DNA of 64,000 nt from Calothrix sp. PCC 7716 (lineage in GTDB: Bacteria; Cyanobacteriota; Cyanobacteriia; Cyanobacteriales; Nostocaceae). Position 1 is the first letter of the stretch, and each line of letters opens with the position of its first letter. The DNA lies in the NCBI RefSeq assembly GCF_019977735.1, contig NZ_AP025018.1:4340001-4404000 (forward strand), written 5' to 3'. The position numbers and the translations under genes were made by a program. A model generated the notes under the pieces. That model saw only the letters and a list, made by a program, of their open reading frames with translations. It ran no database searches and was not told the DNA's origin. Below are positions 17,809 through 27,236 of this stretch, in pieces.

Positions 17809-19050
17809 GTGGTTTTGAAATCCAATTATACAGGTTCTACCGAAAGAGTTACGAGTGGGTCAAACCCCTCAGAGAAAATAAATGATATCGGTTCAAATAA
17901 GGCTTTAGGATTGCAAAAAGTGCAAACTTACTCCTTGGGCTTATCAGGGCAAGACCTTATGGTTGAAAAAGTTGAAGCCATATCATCTTGGACAAACCAA
18001 AAGGCTGATTCAGGTCATGAATCATTGGTTTCAAGAAAGCAGCACGCCGAATCACAAGTGGATATATTTGATGGTGATACACCAAAAATCCTCGTCGTTG
18101 ATGACCATGCAGCTAGTCGAATGACATCTGTGGCTTTATTGGCTATGGAGGGTTATGAAATCATTGAAGCCGATAGCGGTTTTAGTGCAATAGAACTTAT
18201 TGCCCATTCGTCACCAGACTTAATACTGCTTGACGTCATGATGCCAGAAATGGACGGGTTTGAAGTTTGCCAACGAATCAAGCAAAACGAGCAAACCCGA
18301 TTGATTCCTGTGATTTTTATTACAGCTTTAAACGATAGACATTCTCGTATTCGCGGTATCGAAGTTGGAGCAGACGACTTTTTAACTAAACCCTTTGACC
18401 GTTTAGAATTAGCAGCGCGCGTAAAATCGCTAGTGCGGCAAAAGCGTTTGAACGAAGACCTTGACCATGCCGAAAAAGTATTATTTTCAATAGCACGGGC
18501 AATTGAGAGTCGCGACCCAAATACTGGGGATCACTGCGAACGGTTAATACAGTTGGGTAAAGCATTTGGTGAATATCTGAAACTCTCGCGCAATGAAATT
18601 CGCGATTTAATGTGGGGAGGCAACCTGCATGATATTGGTAAAGTTGGTATTCCCGATGCGATATTGCTCAAGCGGGGCAAGCTAACAGACGAAGAATGGA
18701 AGACAATGCGTCTACACGTCTTGATTGGTGAAGAAATTTGTCAGCCTTTGCGTAGTACACGTGGGGTAATACCAATTATTAGGCACCATCATGAGCGATG
18801 GGACGGTTCGGGGTATCCTGATGGTCTTAAAGGGGATGAAATACCCAAATTGGCGCAAATTTTTCAAATTATTGATATTTATGATGCTTTAACGAGTGAA
18901 CGTCCTTACAAAAAGGCTTATACACCAGAAGAAGCGCTATCTACGATGGAAGAAGAAACCAAACGAGGTTGGCGTAATCCTGAATTGATGAAGAAATTTG
19001 CTGACTTTATTCGTTCCTGGCAATCAAATCCGGCAATTAAATCGAACTAA
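17809..19050 (+). CDS. Response regulator with HD-GYP c-di-GMP phosphodiesterase output, 413 aa
   Basis: A low-complexity N-terminus of about 90 residues precedes a receiver domain (KILVVDDHAASRM, phospho-Asp in LILLDVMMPEMDG, Lys in DDFLTKPF). The C-terminus is an HD-GYP domain with HDIGKVGIPDAIL, HHHERWDGSGYPDGL and IIDIYDALTSERPYKKA, so catalytic residues for cyclic-di-GMP hydrolysis look complete. The GTG start at 17809 is preceded by GGAG; the first ATG is about 50 codons later, still before the receiver. A CRP-type site lies far upstream, hinting at crosstalk between cAMP and c-di-GMP. Confidence 0.94.
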   Translation: MVLKSNYTGSTERVTSGSNPSEKINDIGSNKALGLQKVQTYSLGLSGQDLMVEKVEAISSWTNQKADSGHESLVSRKQHAESQVDIFDGDTPKILVVDDHAASRMTSVALLAMEGYEIIEADSGFSAIELIAHSSPDLILLDVMMPEMDGFEVCQRIKQNEQTRLIPVIFITALNDRHSRIRGIEVGADDFLTKPFDRLELAARVKSLVRQKRLNEDLDHAEKVLFSIARAIESRDPNTGDHCERLIQLGKAFGEYLKLSRNEIRDLMWGGNLHDIGKVGIPDAILLKRGKLTDEEWKTMRLHVLIGEEICQPLRSTRGVIPIIRHHHERWDGSGYPDGLKGDEIPKLAQIFQIIDIYDALTSERPYKKAYTPEEALSTMEEETKRGWRNPELMKKFADFIRSWQSNPAIKSN

Positions 19051-19080
19051 ATCGAAATGTAAGCGGTTAACATTTCGATT
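19050..19080 (+). terminator. Hairpin at the stop of the HD-GYP regulator gene
   Basis: A perfect 11-bp stem (AATCGAAATGT at 19050-19060 and its complement at 19070-19080) with a 9-base loop overlaps the last base of the TAA stop. There is no following T-run. It likely protects or ends the transcript. Confidence 0.5.
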
Positions 19081-19172
19081 GTGGATGATTAGCTGGTATT
19101 ATTTGGGCCTGAACGGAAAAGCGGAGTATCTCCAGCTTTGATAAGCAATTCACACATGCAGTATCGCTAATT

Positions 19173-20549
19173 ATGGTAGTAGTAGCAATTCTGGCGGCGG
19201 GACGCGGCACAAGAATGAAATCCAGCCTGCCCAAGGTTTTACATAAATTAGGTGGGCTATCGCTTGTCGAGCGAGTCTTAAAGAGCGTTGATAAGGCGCA
19301 ACCTCTTCGGCGGATAATAATAGTAGGGTACCAAGCTGAGTTCGTCAAAACTGCGATGGCGCCAATACCCAATATAGAGTTTGTTGAACAAACTCAGCAG
19401 TTGGGGACAGGGCACGCCATCCAACAGCTACTACCGCATTTAGAAGGTTATGAGGGTGACTTACTAGTTTTAAATGGCGATGTACCATTACTGCGCCCTG
19501 AAACACTAAGTAATCTCTTGCAAACCCATCGAGAAAATCAAAATGCTGCAACTATTCTGACCGCGCATTTGCCCGACCCTAAAGGTTATGGGCGTGTTTT
19601 TTGTGATGGTGATGGTGGTAAAAAATTTGTGCAGCAAATGGTTGAAGACAAAGATTGTACAGCAGAGCAAAAGCTATGTACTCGCATCAATGCAGGAATA
19701 TACTGTTTCCGCTGGCAAGATTTAGCACAAGTACTACCTCACTTACAGGCAAATAACGCTCAGAAAGAATATTATTTAACAGATGCCGTTACACAAGTTT
19801 CACCAGTAATGGCGGTAGATGTCGAAGATTACCAAGAAATTTTAGGTATTAACGACCGACTTCAATTAGCAGGCGCCTACGAGATATTGCAAAACCGAAT
19901 AAAAAATCAGTGGATGGCAGCGGGTGTAACAATAGTTGACCCAAGTAGCGTCACAATTGATGAGACCGTCGAGTTACACCCAGATGTAATTATTGAGCCG
20001 CAAACCCACCTGCGAGGTTCAACGATAATTCATACAGGCTCTACAATTGGACCAGGAAGTTTAATAGAAAACAGTCAAATTGGTGAAAACGTTTCAGTAC
20101 AGTTTTCAGTAATTGTAGATAGTAGTGTCGCAGCAGGTGTTCGCATTGGACCCTACGCCCACTTACGTGGTCATGCTAATGTTGGTGAAGGATGCCGCAT
20201 TGGTAATTTTGTAGAATTGAAAAATACTAAATTAGGCACAAAAACGAACGTTGCTCACCTTTCATACTTAGGTGACACAACAACAGGCACCAAAGTCAAC
20301 ATAGGCGCAGGAACCATCACCGCTAATTACGACGGCTTCAAAAAACACCCAACTACAATTGGTGACAACACAAAAACAGGTTCCAATAGCGTTTTAGTGG
20401 CGCCACTTAACCTTGGTTCAAACGTATACATAGCCGCAGGTTCAACAATAGCTCAAGACGTTCCAGACGACTGCCTAGTAATAGCGCGTCCCCAACCAGT
20501 CCTCAAACCCGGTTGGGTATCAAAAAAACAAAACGAGCAAATAAAGTAG
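19173..20549 (+). CDS. glmU: Bifunctional UDP-N-acetylglucosamine pyrophosphorylase / glucosamine-1-phosphate acetyltransferase
   Basis: GlmU makes UDP-GlcNAc for peptidoglycan and lipopolysaccharide. The N-terminal nucleotidyltransferase domain begins with [20 protein letters not shown] and continues with [13 protein letters not shown] and the metal-binding NAGIYCF. The C-terminal left-handed beta-helix, made of hexapeptide repeats, spans about 255-435, with [27 protein letters not shown] and [12 protein letters not shown] containing acetyl-CoA and active-site residues. Length (458 aa) is standard. The start ATGGTAGTAGTAG fits the family N-terminus. Confidence 0.98.
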   Translation: MVVVAILAAGRGTRMKSSLPKVLHKLGGLSLVERVLKSVDKAQPLRRIIIVGYQAEFVKTAMAPIPNIEFVEQTQQLGTGHAIQQLLPHLEGYEGDLLVLNGDVPLLRPETLSNLLQTHRENQNAATILTAHLPDPKGYGRVFCDGDGGKKFVQQMVEDKDCTAEQKLCTRINAGIYCFRWQDLAQVLPHLQANNAQKEYYLTDAVTQVSPVMAVDVEDYQEILGINDRLQLAGAYEILQNRIKNQWMAAGVTIVDPSSVTIDETVELHPDVIIEPQTHLRGSTIIHTGSTIGPGSLIENSQIGENVSVQFSVIVDSSVAAGVRIGPYAHLRGHANVGEGCRIGNFVELKNTKLGTKTNVAHLSYLGDTTTGTKVNIGAGTITANYDGFKKHPTTIGDNTKTGSNSVLVAPLNLGSNVYIAAGSTIAQDVPDDCLVIARPQPVLKPGWVSKKQNEQIK

Positions 20550-20550
20550 A

Positions 20551-20684
20551 AAGTGCTGAGTGCTGAGTGCTGAGTAGAATTGGAAGTTATGAGTCATAAG
20601 TTATAAGTTATAAGTTAGAAGTTAGGAGTAAACAATTAGACTCAGCACTCATTACTCAGCACTCAGCACTCAGCACTCATCACT
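20551..20684. repeat. Long inverted repeat built of AGTGCTGAGT units
   Basis: The left arm is three to four copies of GTGCTGA; the right arm is copies of TCAGCAC, about 90 bases later. Between them are short direct repeats (ATAAGTT, GAAGTTAG). The arms can pair into a long hairpin between two convergent genes. The right arm supplies the last codons and stop of the isoaspartyl peptidase gene. A sister element with the same arms is at 49453-49590. Confidence 0.8.
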
Positions 20685-21614
20685 CCCTACTTGTGGTTCA
20701 TCAGGCAGTTCCAAAGTATCGTTCATCTTTTCGCCATTGTGATAAGCTGCCAAAAGGACTTCGCTAGTCTTACCCCATGCAATTGTCCCCTTAGCATCAA
20801 TTGCAATGGCGCCAAAATCACGCTCATTTTGAGTTGCCTCGTCAAACGAACGCTGCATCGCTTCAAGCAAAGACATTCCATCTGTAACCCGCACCACTAT
20901 ACGTGGCGCCAAGCATTCATCCAGAATATGCTCCCCAATACCCGTACAGCTAACACCAGCATACTGAGTAGCATAATTACCAGCAGGCATAGCAGAATCA
21001 CTAACACGACCAATACGCTCAAAGCCTTTTCCACCAGTAGAAGTGCCAGCAGCAATTCTTCCAGCCGTGTCTAAAACAACAACACCAATCGTCCCTCTAC
21101 CAGCACCACTTTCAACTAATTCTTTTTCTGCTACCACCCCAGCCATCGTTTTTTTGAAATTATCCTGACGTTCTTGCAGCCATTCTTCTAAACGTAAATC
21201 TGTAAGCGGATTATAACTAGGTACCTGCAACTCTCGTGTTAACTCCGAAGCGCCAAAATCTGATAGCACTCGGTCGGGAGATGACTGGAGAAAATGCGCT
21301 AAATTAATTGGATTCTGTATTCGTGTAACATTAATTACACCACTAAAACTTTGAGAGGCGCCGTCCATTAAAGAAGCGCTCATGCGAATTTGCCCGTCAG
21401 ATTGCAAAACAGAACCAGTCCCAGCATTAAAACGTGGGTCATCTTCCAACAATTGGCAACCATGTACTACTGCTTCTGCGGCTGAAGCGCCAGATACTAG
21501 TAAAGCATAAACCTCTTCTAACACTTTATATAGCGACTGGCGTACAACTTCAACGCCACCTTTACCTTTAAGCGAACTACCTGCCCCACCATGAATAATT
21601 AATTTAGGTCGCAC
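20670..21614 (-). CDS. Isoaspartyl peptidase / plant-type L-asparaginase (Ntn hydrolase), 314 aa
   Basis: The enzyme removes isoaspartyl dipeptides and can hydrolyse asparagine. It shows the family start KLIIHGGAGSS, the substrate-region VVHGCQLLEDDPRFNAGTG, and the autocatalytic processing site in GAGRGTIGVVVLD, where Thr would become the new N-terminal nucleophile. Downstream TSTGGKGFERIGRVSDSAMPG-type residues line the active site (here SDSAMPAGNYA). The extreme C-terminus (GSDEC) is encoded by the dispersed inverted repeat, implying repeat insertion remodelled the end. Confidence 0.95.
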   Translation of the reverse strand: MRPKLIIHGGAGSSLKGKGGVEVVRQSLYKVLEEVYALLVSGASAAEAVVHGCQLLEDDPRFNAGTGSVLQSDGQIRMSASLMDGASQSFSGVINVTRIQNPINLAHFLQSSPDRVLSDFGASELTRELQVPSYNPLTDLRLEEWLQERQDNFKKTMAGVVAEKELVESGAGRGTIGVVVLDTAGRIAAGTSTGGKGFERIGRVSDSAMPAGNYATQYAGVSCTGIGEHILDECLAPRIVVRVTDGMSLLEAMQRSFDEATQNERDFGAIAIDAKGTIAWGKTSEVLLAAYHNGEKMNDTLELPDEPQVGSDEC

Positions 21615-21647
21615 CTGTGTAACTCCATATATTTAGTCAATATTAGT

Positions 21648-21812
21648 TCATGAATCTTCAGTTTTAGCTTGCGAACGCCGACGACGGCATCTTTCAGAGC
21701 AATATTTTACTTCGTCCCAGTTCTTTTCCCATTTTTTGCGCCAAGTAAACGGAAGTCCACAAACCGGACATATTTTTGTTGGCAGGTCAGACTTAGAACG
21801 AGCGCGTGCCAT
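21648..21812 (-). CDS. DUF2256 zinc-finger-like protein, 54 aa
   Basis: Minus-strand ATG at 21812 gives a 54-residue protein with [18 protein letters not shown] and [10 protein letters not shown]. The CxxC...CxxxC spacing and the conserved Trp/Lys pattern are those of DUF2256, a small metal-binding family common in cyanobacteria and often found near photolyase/cryptochrome-related genes. Function is unknown. It lies 33 bases upstream of the isoaspartyl peptidase gene on the same strand and may be co-transcribed. Confidence 0.9.
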   Translation of the reverse strand: MARARSKSDLPTKICPVCGLPFTWRKKWEKNWDEVKYCSERCRRRRSQAKTEDS

Positions 21813-21907
21813 AAATGGTTAACAGAATAATGTTGAGATTTATCAAGGGTGGAACCATATTATATACTTTTCCCAATCTGTATAAGCTAAATTTGCCTAC
21901 ATCTAAA

Positions 21908-22018
21908 TAGTCTTGTGGAATAGTCTTGTGGAATAGTCTTGTGGAATAGTCTTGTGGAATAGTCTTGTGGAATAGTTTTGTGGAATAGTCTTGTGGGATG
22001 GGCATCCTTGCCCGTCCT
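21908..22018. repeat. 13-bp tandem repeat joined to a REP hairpin
   Basis: Seven units of 13 bp (TAGTCTTGTGGAA; the sixth reads TAGTTTTGTGGAA) run directly into the hairpin GATGGGCATCCTTGCCCGTCC. The hairpin with one CTTGTGG is a dispersed element; here its flank has been amplified. The same unit, on the other strand, is amplified inside the histidine kinase gene at 45000-45117 but with a 15-bp period. The region is not a gene. Confidence 0.9.
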
Positions 22019-22024
22019 CCATAA

Positions 22025-24757
22025 TTATTTCACAGCCAACGCCAGCAATAACCGACTAACAACACGACCATCAGGTAACTGGTAAAAGTTTAATTCCCCT
22101 CCCATTTGCCTTACCAAATTTTGACTAATAAACAAGTGTAAACCCGGATAATTGTCTATATACTTAGATACAAGTAAATCTTTTGAAGTATCTTGATATA
22201 ATTCTGCCAGTAATTGAGAATTAATAATACCATTATCGGTAATCGAAAGTTCTAATGTATTATCTTCTAAACGCCGACACCAAAAGTCTATTCTTCCTCC
22301 AGGTACAGAACGTTCCACAACAGCTATTAAAATTTCATTTATTATTAATTCTATCTTCGCAACATCACCAACAACAATTAATGAGTATTGCGATAAGTTC
22401 AAATTGGTCTTACCCGATGTTTGTTCTGTAGAGACGTGATTAATCATGTCTCTACCTGTATTTTGCCCTAAACCATGTACTCCCACCCATAATTTTTTCT
22501 CTTTGAGCCATTTATCGACTCGTTCTAGTGAACGTTTTAATAAGCTGGCAATAGGCATTTTACCCTTGTTAAACTGTAACTGCCATTGCTCCTCTTCAAG
22601 TAAGCCAGTTACTGATGAATAAGTACTTTCTAACTGGCGTAGAATTTGCTGATAGCGGACTTGTGTAAATTCGTTATTCGGAACACCTAAAGCTTTAATT
22701 TGGCTAATCAAAGAGTTTGCTGTACGATGATTATCTTCAAATTTTCGGTGTTTATACCAGTTTATTTGTTGTAACTCTTGTTTTGATTCTAACAATGTTT
22801 GTGATACTTGACGAAAACGTCGTGACCAAGCAAGTTGACTAATTAACATGGATGCTGCACTTAAGCTTTGCTCAGACCAGCGACGTGCAATATTATCAGC
22901 TATTACCACTACACCTGTTGGTTTGTAAGCTGGGTCGGTACGTAATGCAGCTATTAAAATTTGACCGATACTTGAACCATGTAACCATTTACGTGTATCT
23001 TCGGGCAAGTCTTCAGCTTTAATAAGCATCATTGGTTCACTGCCTAAAGCCCACTGTATCAAAGCTTCGCCGAATATTGGCACAGAAATTTCGCTCGACA
23101 CAGCAAATTCTTGGTCATTAATTAAACCAGGAATTATTTCAGCATATTGTGAATTAGGCGCCCAAGACAGCATTAGCACTAAAGGACAGTTAAGAACGGC
23201 AGCAATTTGGCGCAAAGAAATAATTTCTAGATTTTTATTACCTGGTTCTGTTTTGCTGCCTTGTGCTTGTTCCAAAATTCGTAACGATTCTTGGAAGCTT
23301 TGCATAATTTTAGTATTTTGCTCGCCGTTAAAATATAACTGCCACTGCCTAGTAATTACACCAACTTGCTGACCAACAATTTGAACTAATTCTCTTTCTC
23401 TTGTTGTCCAAGCACGGTTGCTTTCGTGTGTAATTAGCATTAACGTTTCAGGTGCATTTCCACCCTGACAGTTAGTTATAACTAAAGAACTAACCCCAAC
23501 TTCGAGCAAACAAGACCGCCAATTAAAAAACCGTAAATCTTCTTCTAAGTTTTCAATTGCAATTGCTTCTTCTGAACGCTGTAAAAGTTGCCAATCAACT
23601 TCACGCAAACCTTCAAAGCTAAAATTGAACGGGCGCCTGTTTTGTGGTTGAGTCTGAAACAAAATTTCGTACTTACTATGGTCATGATTATAGTACAAAA
23701 GCACAAATCGCATGGCGCCGAGTCTTTCTAAGATTTTTTTAGCGCAGTTGCTTAGGGTCTGCTCAAAATCACGTTCACTATATATTCCTTTTGCGACTTC
23801 GCTAGTTAAATCAGCATCACCTCGAATTTGCTCAATTGTGTTTTCCATTTCTTCAGCAGGTGCTACAAGCGATACCAAACCTGCTGCACCTTGAACAAAA
23901 CTTTTATCGTTTTCTTTCCATATGCGCGCTTCCATCGCTTCAATAGCTAAAAAACCGATTAAATCCTTTTGGCAAATAATTGGTGCCGCCAATAAAGACC
24001 GAACCTGCAAGCGTTGCATCAACTGAGCAGTAAATTGGCTTTTGAGTGAACTTCGCCCTTCTCCAATTGCAACAAGTTCATTCGTTGCCAAAGCATAGTA
24101 AAAGTCGCTCAACTCCTCAACAGTTATTGAACCTGTCCCAGTTCGATTTTTATCATACTTTTGTGTACTGCCATTCGAGTGACTGCTAAAACGGCGCCAA
24201 AAATACCGACCATCGCGCTCATACCAGTAAATATGAGTACGAGTTGGCGCCGTGAATTCATGTACAGCTTTAACTACAGCTTCTATACGCTGCATTAAAT
24301 TATTAGAAGCTTGTAATTTTTGTAACAAGTTTAATAAAGGTTCTTCGAGACGCTTAGTATGTTTTTGCTGCCAGTCAAGTTCATACTGGTGTAACGCTGC
24401 GGCTAATTCACCCAGTACCATCATCAATCTTGCTTTAGCATCAGTTGGTAAAAGATATCCCCAACGAATCGAACCAAGCATGAGTAAACCTAAACAGCGG
24501 TCTTTATAGCGAATAGGTAGAATTATGGTTCCTTGAATTTGATGCTTTTTAGCTAGTTCTTGCCATACTTCTGCACGCGCTTCTGCCCGCAAGTCAGCAA
24601 CACCAACAGGACGTTGTTCAATAACTACTTGTTCTAATAAATCTCCGGGACTAAGAACTAGTCGCTGATTTAAATAACCATTATCATTTCCGGGTGAAAA
24701 TCCTCCCTTGCCAATTACGATATGATTCAAGCGGTCGTAAAGCGCCACCCATACCAC
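22025..24757 (-). pseudogene. GAF-domain histidine kinase, 3' part (split by IS200/IS605 element)
   Basis: This is the large remainder of a multi-GAF sensor kinase. Joining the minus-strand sequence ending at 27017 to that starting at 24757 restores a continuous frame through FDYN-VVWVALYDRL, the first strand of a GAF domain, giving about 958 residues. At least three GAF-like regions follow (TIILPIRYKDRCLGLL, SLLAAPIICQKDLIGFLAIE, ISVPIFGEALIQWALG). The C-terminus has DNHRTANSL, resembling the HisKA_2/HWE phospho-acceptor, and an ATPase G1 box ITDNG; the N box is weak. A TTG inside the insertion (24790) could still start a 921-residue product lacking the N-terminus. A palindromic repeat is also embedded at 22428-22455. 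Confidence 0.88.
22428..22455. repeat. GTAGAGAC palindromic repeat embedded in the kinase reading frame
   Basis: GTAGAGAC at the left and GTCTCTAC at the right enclose TGATTAATCA, making a near-perfect 28-bp palindrome. It is translated in frame as about nine residues (GRDMINHVST). A related palindrome lies between genes at 51459-51486. This indicates a mobile small repeat tolerated between the GAF and kinase parts. Confidence 0.7.
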
Positions 24758-24786
24758 TGTTACGTGAAAGGCAGATAGCCCCGAAG

Positions 24787-24822
24787 TCAAAGCATTAATT
24801 CCAAAAAGAATTAATGCTTTGA
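24787..24822. repeat. IS left-end hairpin
   Basis: A perfect 15-bp stem (TCAAAGCATTAATTC and its complement) with a 6-base CAAAAA loop lies 30 bases inside the left end. Subterminal hairpins of this kind are recognised as single-stranded DNA by Y1 transposases. A second perfect stem, GAATCCAGTT with a TT loop, follows at 24851-24872 and may also end the tnpA transcript. Confidence 0.75.
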
Positions 24823-24886
24823 CGGTATTTATATCGGGGTGGAATGCCGAGAATCCAGTTTTAACTGGATTCGCTATTTTAGCAAT

Positions 24887-25309
24887 TTAACTTGAGTGAT
24901 GCGGGTCATTAATATAGTTCATTATTACTGCACTTGATACCTTTCCGGTTGTGTCATAAAAATAGGCATGTGTCCAGAGGCTTGGGAGTCGTAACAAGTG
25001 TGGATATTCGCGTCTTAGGTAACAACTTGACCTACCCTTAAAAGCCTTAACCATTTGATTTATTGCCACATCTGGAGGATGCTCAACAAGCAAATGAACG
25101 TGGTCGGGTGCTATCTCCATCGCTTTAATTATCCACCCATTCTCGTTCGCAACTTCTGTTAATATCTCAGCAAGCCTTATCTTAACGCCTTCTGTTAGTA
25201 CTTTCTTTCTACGTTTCGGTATCCAAACTAAATGTACGGTTGCGCTACCAACTGAGTGATTATTGTGTCTATAATTTCTGTCCATATATTTTATCAAACT
25301 TGTTGACAA
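24887..25309 (-). CDS. tnpA: IS200/IS605 Y1 transposase TnpA, 140 aa
   Basis: TnpA cuts and rejoins single-stranded DNA at IS ends. The HUH metal motif is present as DHVHLLVE, and the catalytic Tyr is likely in VIMNYINDPHH near the C-terminus. Length (140 aa) is normal and no frame damage is seen, so the element may be active. It is divergent from tnpB with a 66-base gap. The first two ATG codons are close (MSTSLIKYMDRNYR); either may start. Confidence 0.96.
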   Translation of the reverse strand: MSTSLIKYMDRNYRHNNHSVGSATVHLVWIPKRRKKVLTEGVKIRLAEILTEVANENGWIIKAMEIAPDHVHLLVEHPPDVAINQMVKAFKGRSSCYLRREYPHLLRLPSLWTHAYFYDTTGKVSSAVIMNYINDPHHSS

Positions 25310-25375
25310 ACTGATTCTATCTACTCTATTGTAGTTGATAGATAAAACAAGTCAACACTAAGGAGGTGATTAGAT

Positions 25376-26995
25376 ATGGCTAAGAAGACGAGAACACCGT
25401 CATTTGTCACTGAGTTTGAGTTATTGGTTACAAGTCTTGCAGAGAAGGAACTAGATGCAAGATTTCAAACTGGCAGGCAGTTATATAATGCAGTGCTTGG
25501 TGAAGCAATGGCGAGGGTGCAAAATGTACGCAATTCTGAGCCATATCAAGAAGCCAAAAAAATCAAGGTCAAAACTGAGGATGATAAAAAGCGGAAGAAT
25601 GAGTTATTTTCTCAAGCTAGAAAACAAGCACGCTTTTCTGATTTTGAACTGCAAGACTTTGCTACTTTAACTGCCAAGAGTTCTAAGTGGATGTGGGAGA
25701 AACTAGATAGCCACACAATCCAAAAGATAGGAACACGCGCATTCAAAGCTGTTGAGAAAGTATTGTACGGTAAGGCTAGAAAAGTTAGGTTTAAGTTGTT
25801 TAGCTCTTTTCATTCGATAGAGGGTAAAACCAACACACAAAGCATTAAATTTTTTGGTGGTACTGATTGCTGTATCAAATGGGGTAAAGATTTAACTTTG
25901 CCTATCCGTTTTCCTGATAAATGGAACGAAGTACTTGAATATGGGTATCGTTCACCAATTAAGTATTGCCGCATTTTGTGGCGAGAAATAAATGGTAAGC
26001 GTCGTTGGTATGTACAGCTTATTAACGAAGGTGTACCCTACAAAGAAACTCCAGCGTATAAACTGCACAACAAAGTTAATTCCAATACTGGATTAGTCGG
26101 TATTGATTTAAATGTTAGTAATGTAGCTGTAGTTGGTGACAACAAAGCTGGTTTATTCCCATTTGCAGAGAACGTACCAACTTTTGAGCAAGAAATTAAG
26201 ACTTTGCAGCGTAAAATGGAGCGGTCGCGTCGTGCAAATAATCCAGAAAACTACGAACCAAATTTTGAGAAAAAAGTTGGACGTAGCAATAGACGTAAAA
26301 AAGGTAAAGTAAAAAAGGGTTCTCGCCGTTGGAAACAAAGTAATGCGTATAGAAAATATGCAAGTAAAAAGCGAGAACTAGAGCGCCGTAAAGCCGCTTA
26401 TTCTAAGTCTCAAAATAGAGGTTTAGCTAATAAAGTAGTACGCGAATTTGGCGTAAATATTAAAGCTGAGAATGTCTCAGTACGTGGTTGGCAGAAAAGA
26501 TATGGTAAAGCAATATCTGCCAAATCACCCAGTTTTTTCCAATCTGAATTAGCACGCAAGGCTGAAAGTGCTGGTGGGCAATTCACAACATTTTCTACTC
26601 GAAAAACCGCGTTATCTCAAACACATCTTGATGGTACTCGTATCAAAAAATCTCTATCAGAAAGAGTACATAAAGATGTCTCAGGTTTTGAGATGCACCG
26701 CGATTTATTCTCCGCATATTTGAGTAGACATGTCAATGATAACGATGAACTCAACGTGTCTCAAGCTCATAGAGATTGGGAAAGGACGGAGCCGTTCTTA
26801 ACACAGGCGTGGAGTGAGTTTAAAATGGCGAGTGCAAAGACTAGTTCTAAGCCCGGTGGTGTCATTTCCCCCGTAGAGCCAAACTGTGTAAAGACTGAAC
26901 AGCCTAACCAGATAGCTTGTAAAAAGGGCGAAAAGTTAGGTAAAAGTGGGGTTAGCAATAGCCCTGCGGTTCAGCCCGAATCCCCGTCTCTTTAG
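25376..26995 (+). CDS. tnpB: TnpB-type RNA-guided nuclease lacking zinc-ribbon cysteines, 539 aa
   Basis: TnpB is the RuvC-type nuclease of IS605 elements that uses a guide RNA from the right end. RuvC I is visible as GLVGIDLNVSN, RuvC II as VNIKAENVSVRGW, and RuvC III as MHRDLFSAYL, so the Asp-Glu-Asp set appears kept. The canonical zinc ribbon between II and III (QTCxxCG...CxxCG) is replaced by LSQTHLDGTRIKKSLSERVH with no cysteines. The protein is long for TnpB, with a basic insertion around 270-345 and an 80-residue C-terminal tail that reaches the right end. A perfect Shine-Dalgarno AAGGAGGTGAT precedes the ATG. Confidence 0.92.
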   Translation: MAKKTRTPSFVTEFELLVTSLAEKELDARFQTGRQLYNAVLGEAMARVQNVRNSEPYQEAKKIKVKTEDDKKRKNELFSQARKQARFSDFELQDFATLTAKSSKWMWEKLDSHTIQKIGTRAFKAVEKVLYGKARKVRFKLFSSFHSIEGKTNTQSIKFFGGTDCCIKWGKDLTLPIRFPDKWNEVLEYGYRSPIKYCRILWREINGKRRWYVQLINEGVPYKETPAYKLHNKVNSNTGLVGIDLNVSNVAVVGDNKAGLFPFAENVPTFEQEIKTLQRKMERSRRANNPENYEPNFEKKVGRSNRRKKGKVKKGSRRWKQSNAYRKYASKKRELERRKAAYSKSQNRGLANKVVREFGVNIKAENVSVRGWQKRYGKAISAKSPSFFQSELARKAESAGGQFTTFSTRKTALSQTHLDGTRIKKSLSERVHKDVSGFEMHRDLFSAYLSRHVNDNDELNVSQAHRDWERTEPFLTQAWSEFKMASAKTSSKPGGVISPVEPNCVKTEQPNQIACKKGEKLGKSGVSNSPAVQPESPSL

Positions 26996-27016
26996 AGCGG
27001 GGAGTCGGCTCAACAA
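26981..27016 (+). ncRNA. IS right-end hairpin and predicted 3' part of the TnpB guide-RNA scaffold
   Basis: CCCCG (26982-26986) pairs with CGGGG (26998-27002), with inner CTCT/AGAG pairing and a small loop, immediately before the element end. In IS605 elements the TnpB guide RNA scaffold ends at the right end, so flanking DNA from 27017 (GTTGTAGTCAAATTGTTC) would be the guide. Transcription is not shown by the sequence; the assignment rests on family knowledge. Confidence 0.5.
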
Positions 27017-27160
27017 GTTGTAGTCAAATTGTTCTTTGACAAAAGTAATAATAGTTTGAATTAGAACATCAATATTATCTTCTTCTCGTAGGCTTTGTAA
27101 GACACGCCCTAAAGAGATAATATGCTGTTCAGCGCCGATTGGTCGTTGTGGCTGCCCCAT
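27017..27160 (-). pseudogene. GAF-domain histidine kinase, 5' part (separated by the IS)
   Basis: The ATG at 27160 opens 48 codons (MGQPQRPIGAEQHIISLGRV to TFVKEQFDYN) that match the start of a cyanobacterial GAF sensor kinase. The frame then runs into the IS right end. It is the 5' end of the gene whose remainder is at 22025-24757. Any transcript from its own promoter now reads through the element. Confidence 0.85.
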
Positions 27161-27236
27161 AGAAGCGGTCGTCTAGTAAGAATTAATATAGCTGGTTTGT
27201 ACTTAAGATGCCCAAATACTATCGATAGCTATCAAA

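Larger units (their letters stand above)
24758..27016. mobile_element. IS200/IS605-family insertion sequence, about 2259 bp
   Basis: The element carries divergent tnpA (minus) and tnpB (plus) genes with subterminal hairpins at both ends and no terminal inverted repeats or target duplication, as in IS605. The limits were set by excision in silico: removing 24758-27016 fuses ATACCAC to GTTGTAG and restores the kinase frame. A slide of a few bases cannot be excluded. Left-end hairpins are at 24787-24822 and 24851-24872; the right-end hairpin is at 26982-27002, just past the tnpB stop. Confidence 0.9.

Noticed and set aside
21793-22005. Open frame of repeated TIPQDYS units on the minus strand
   Set aside because: It is the 13-bp intergenic array read as protein, without a start context or conserved domain.
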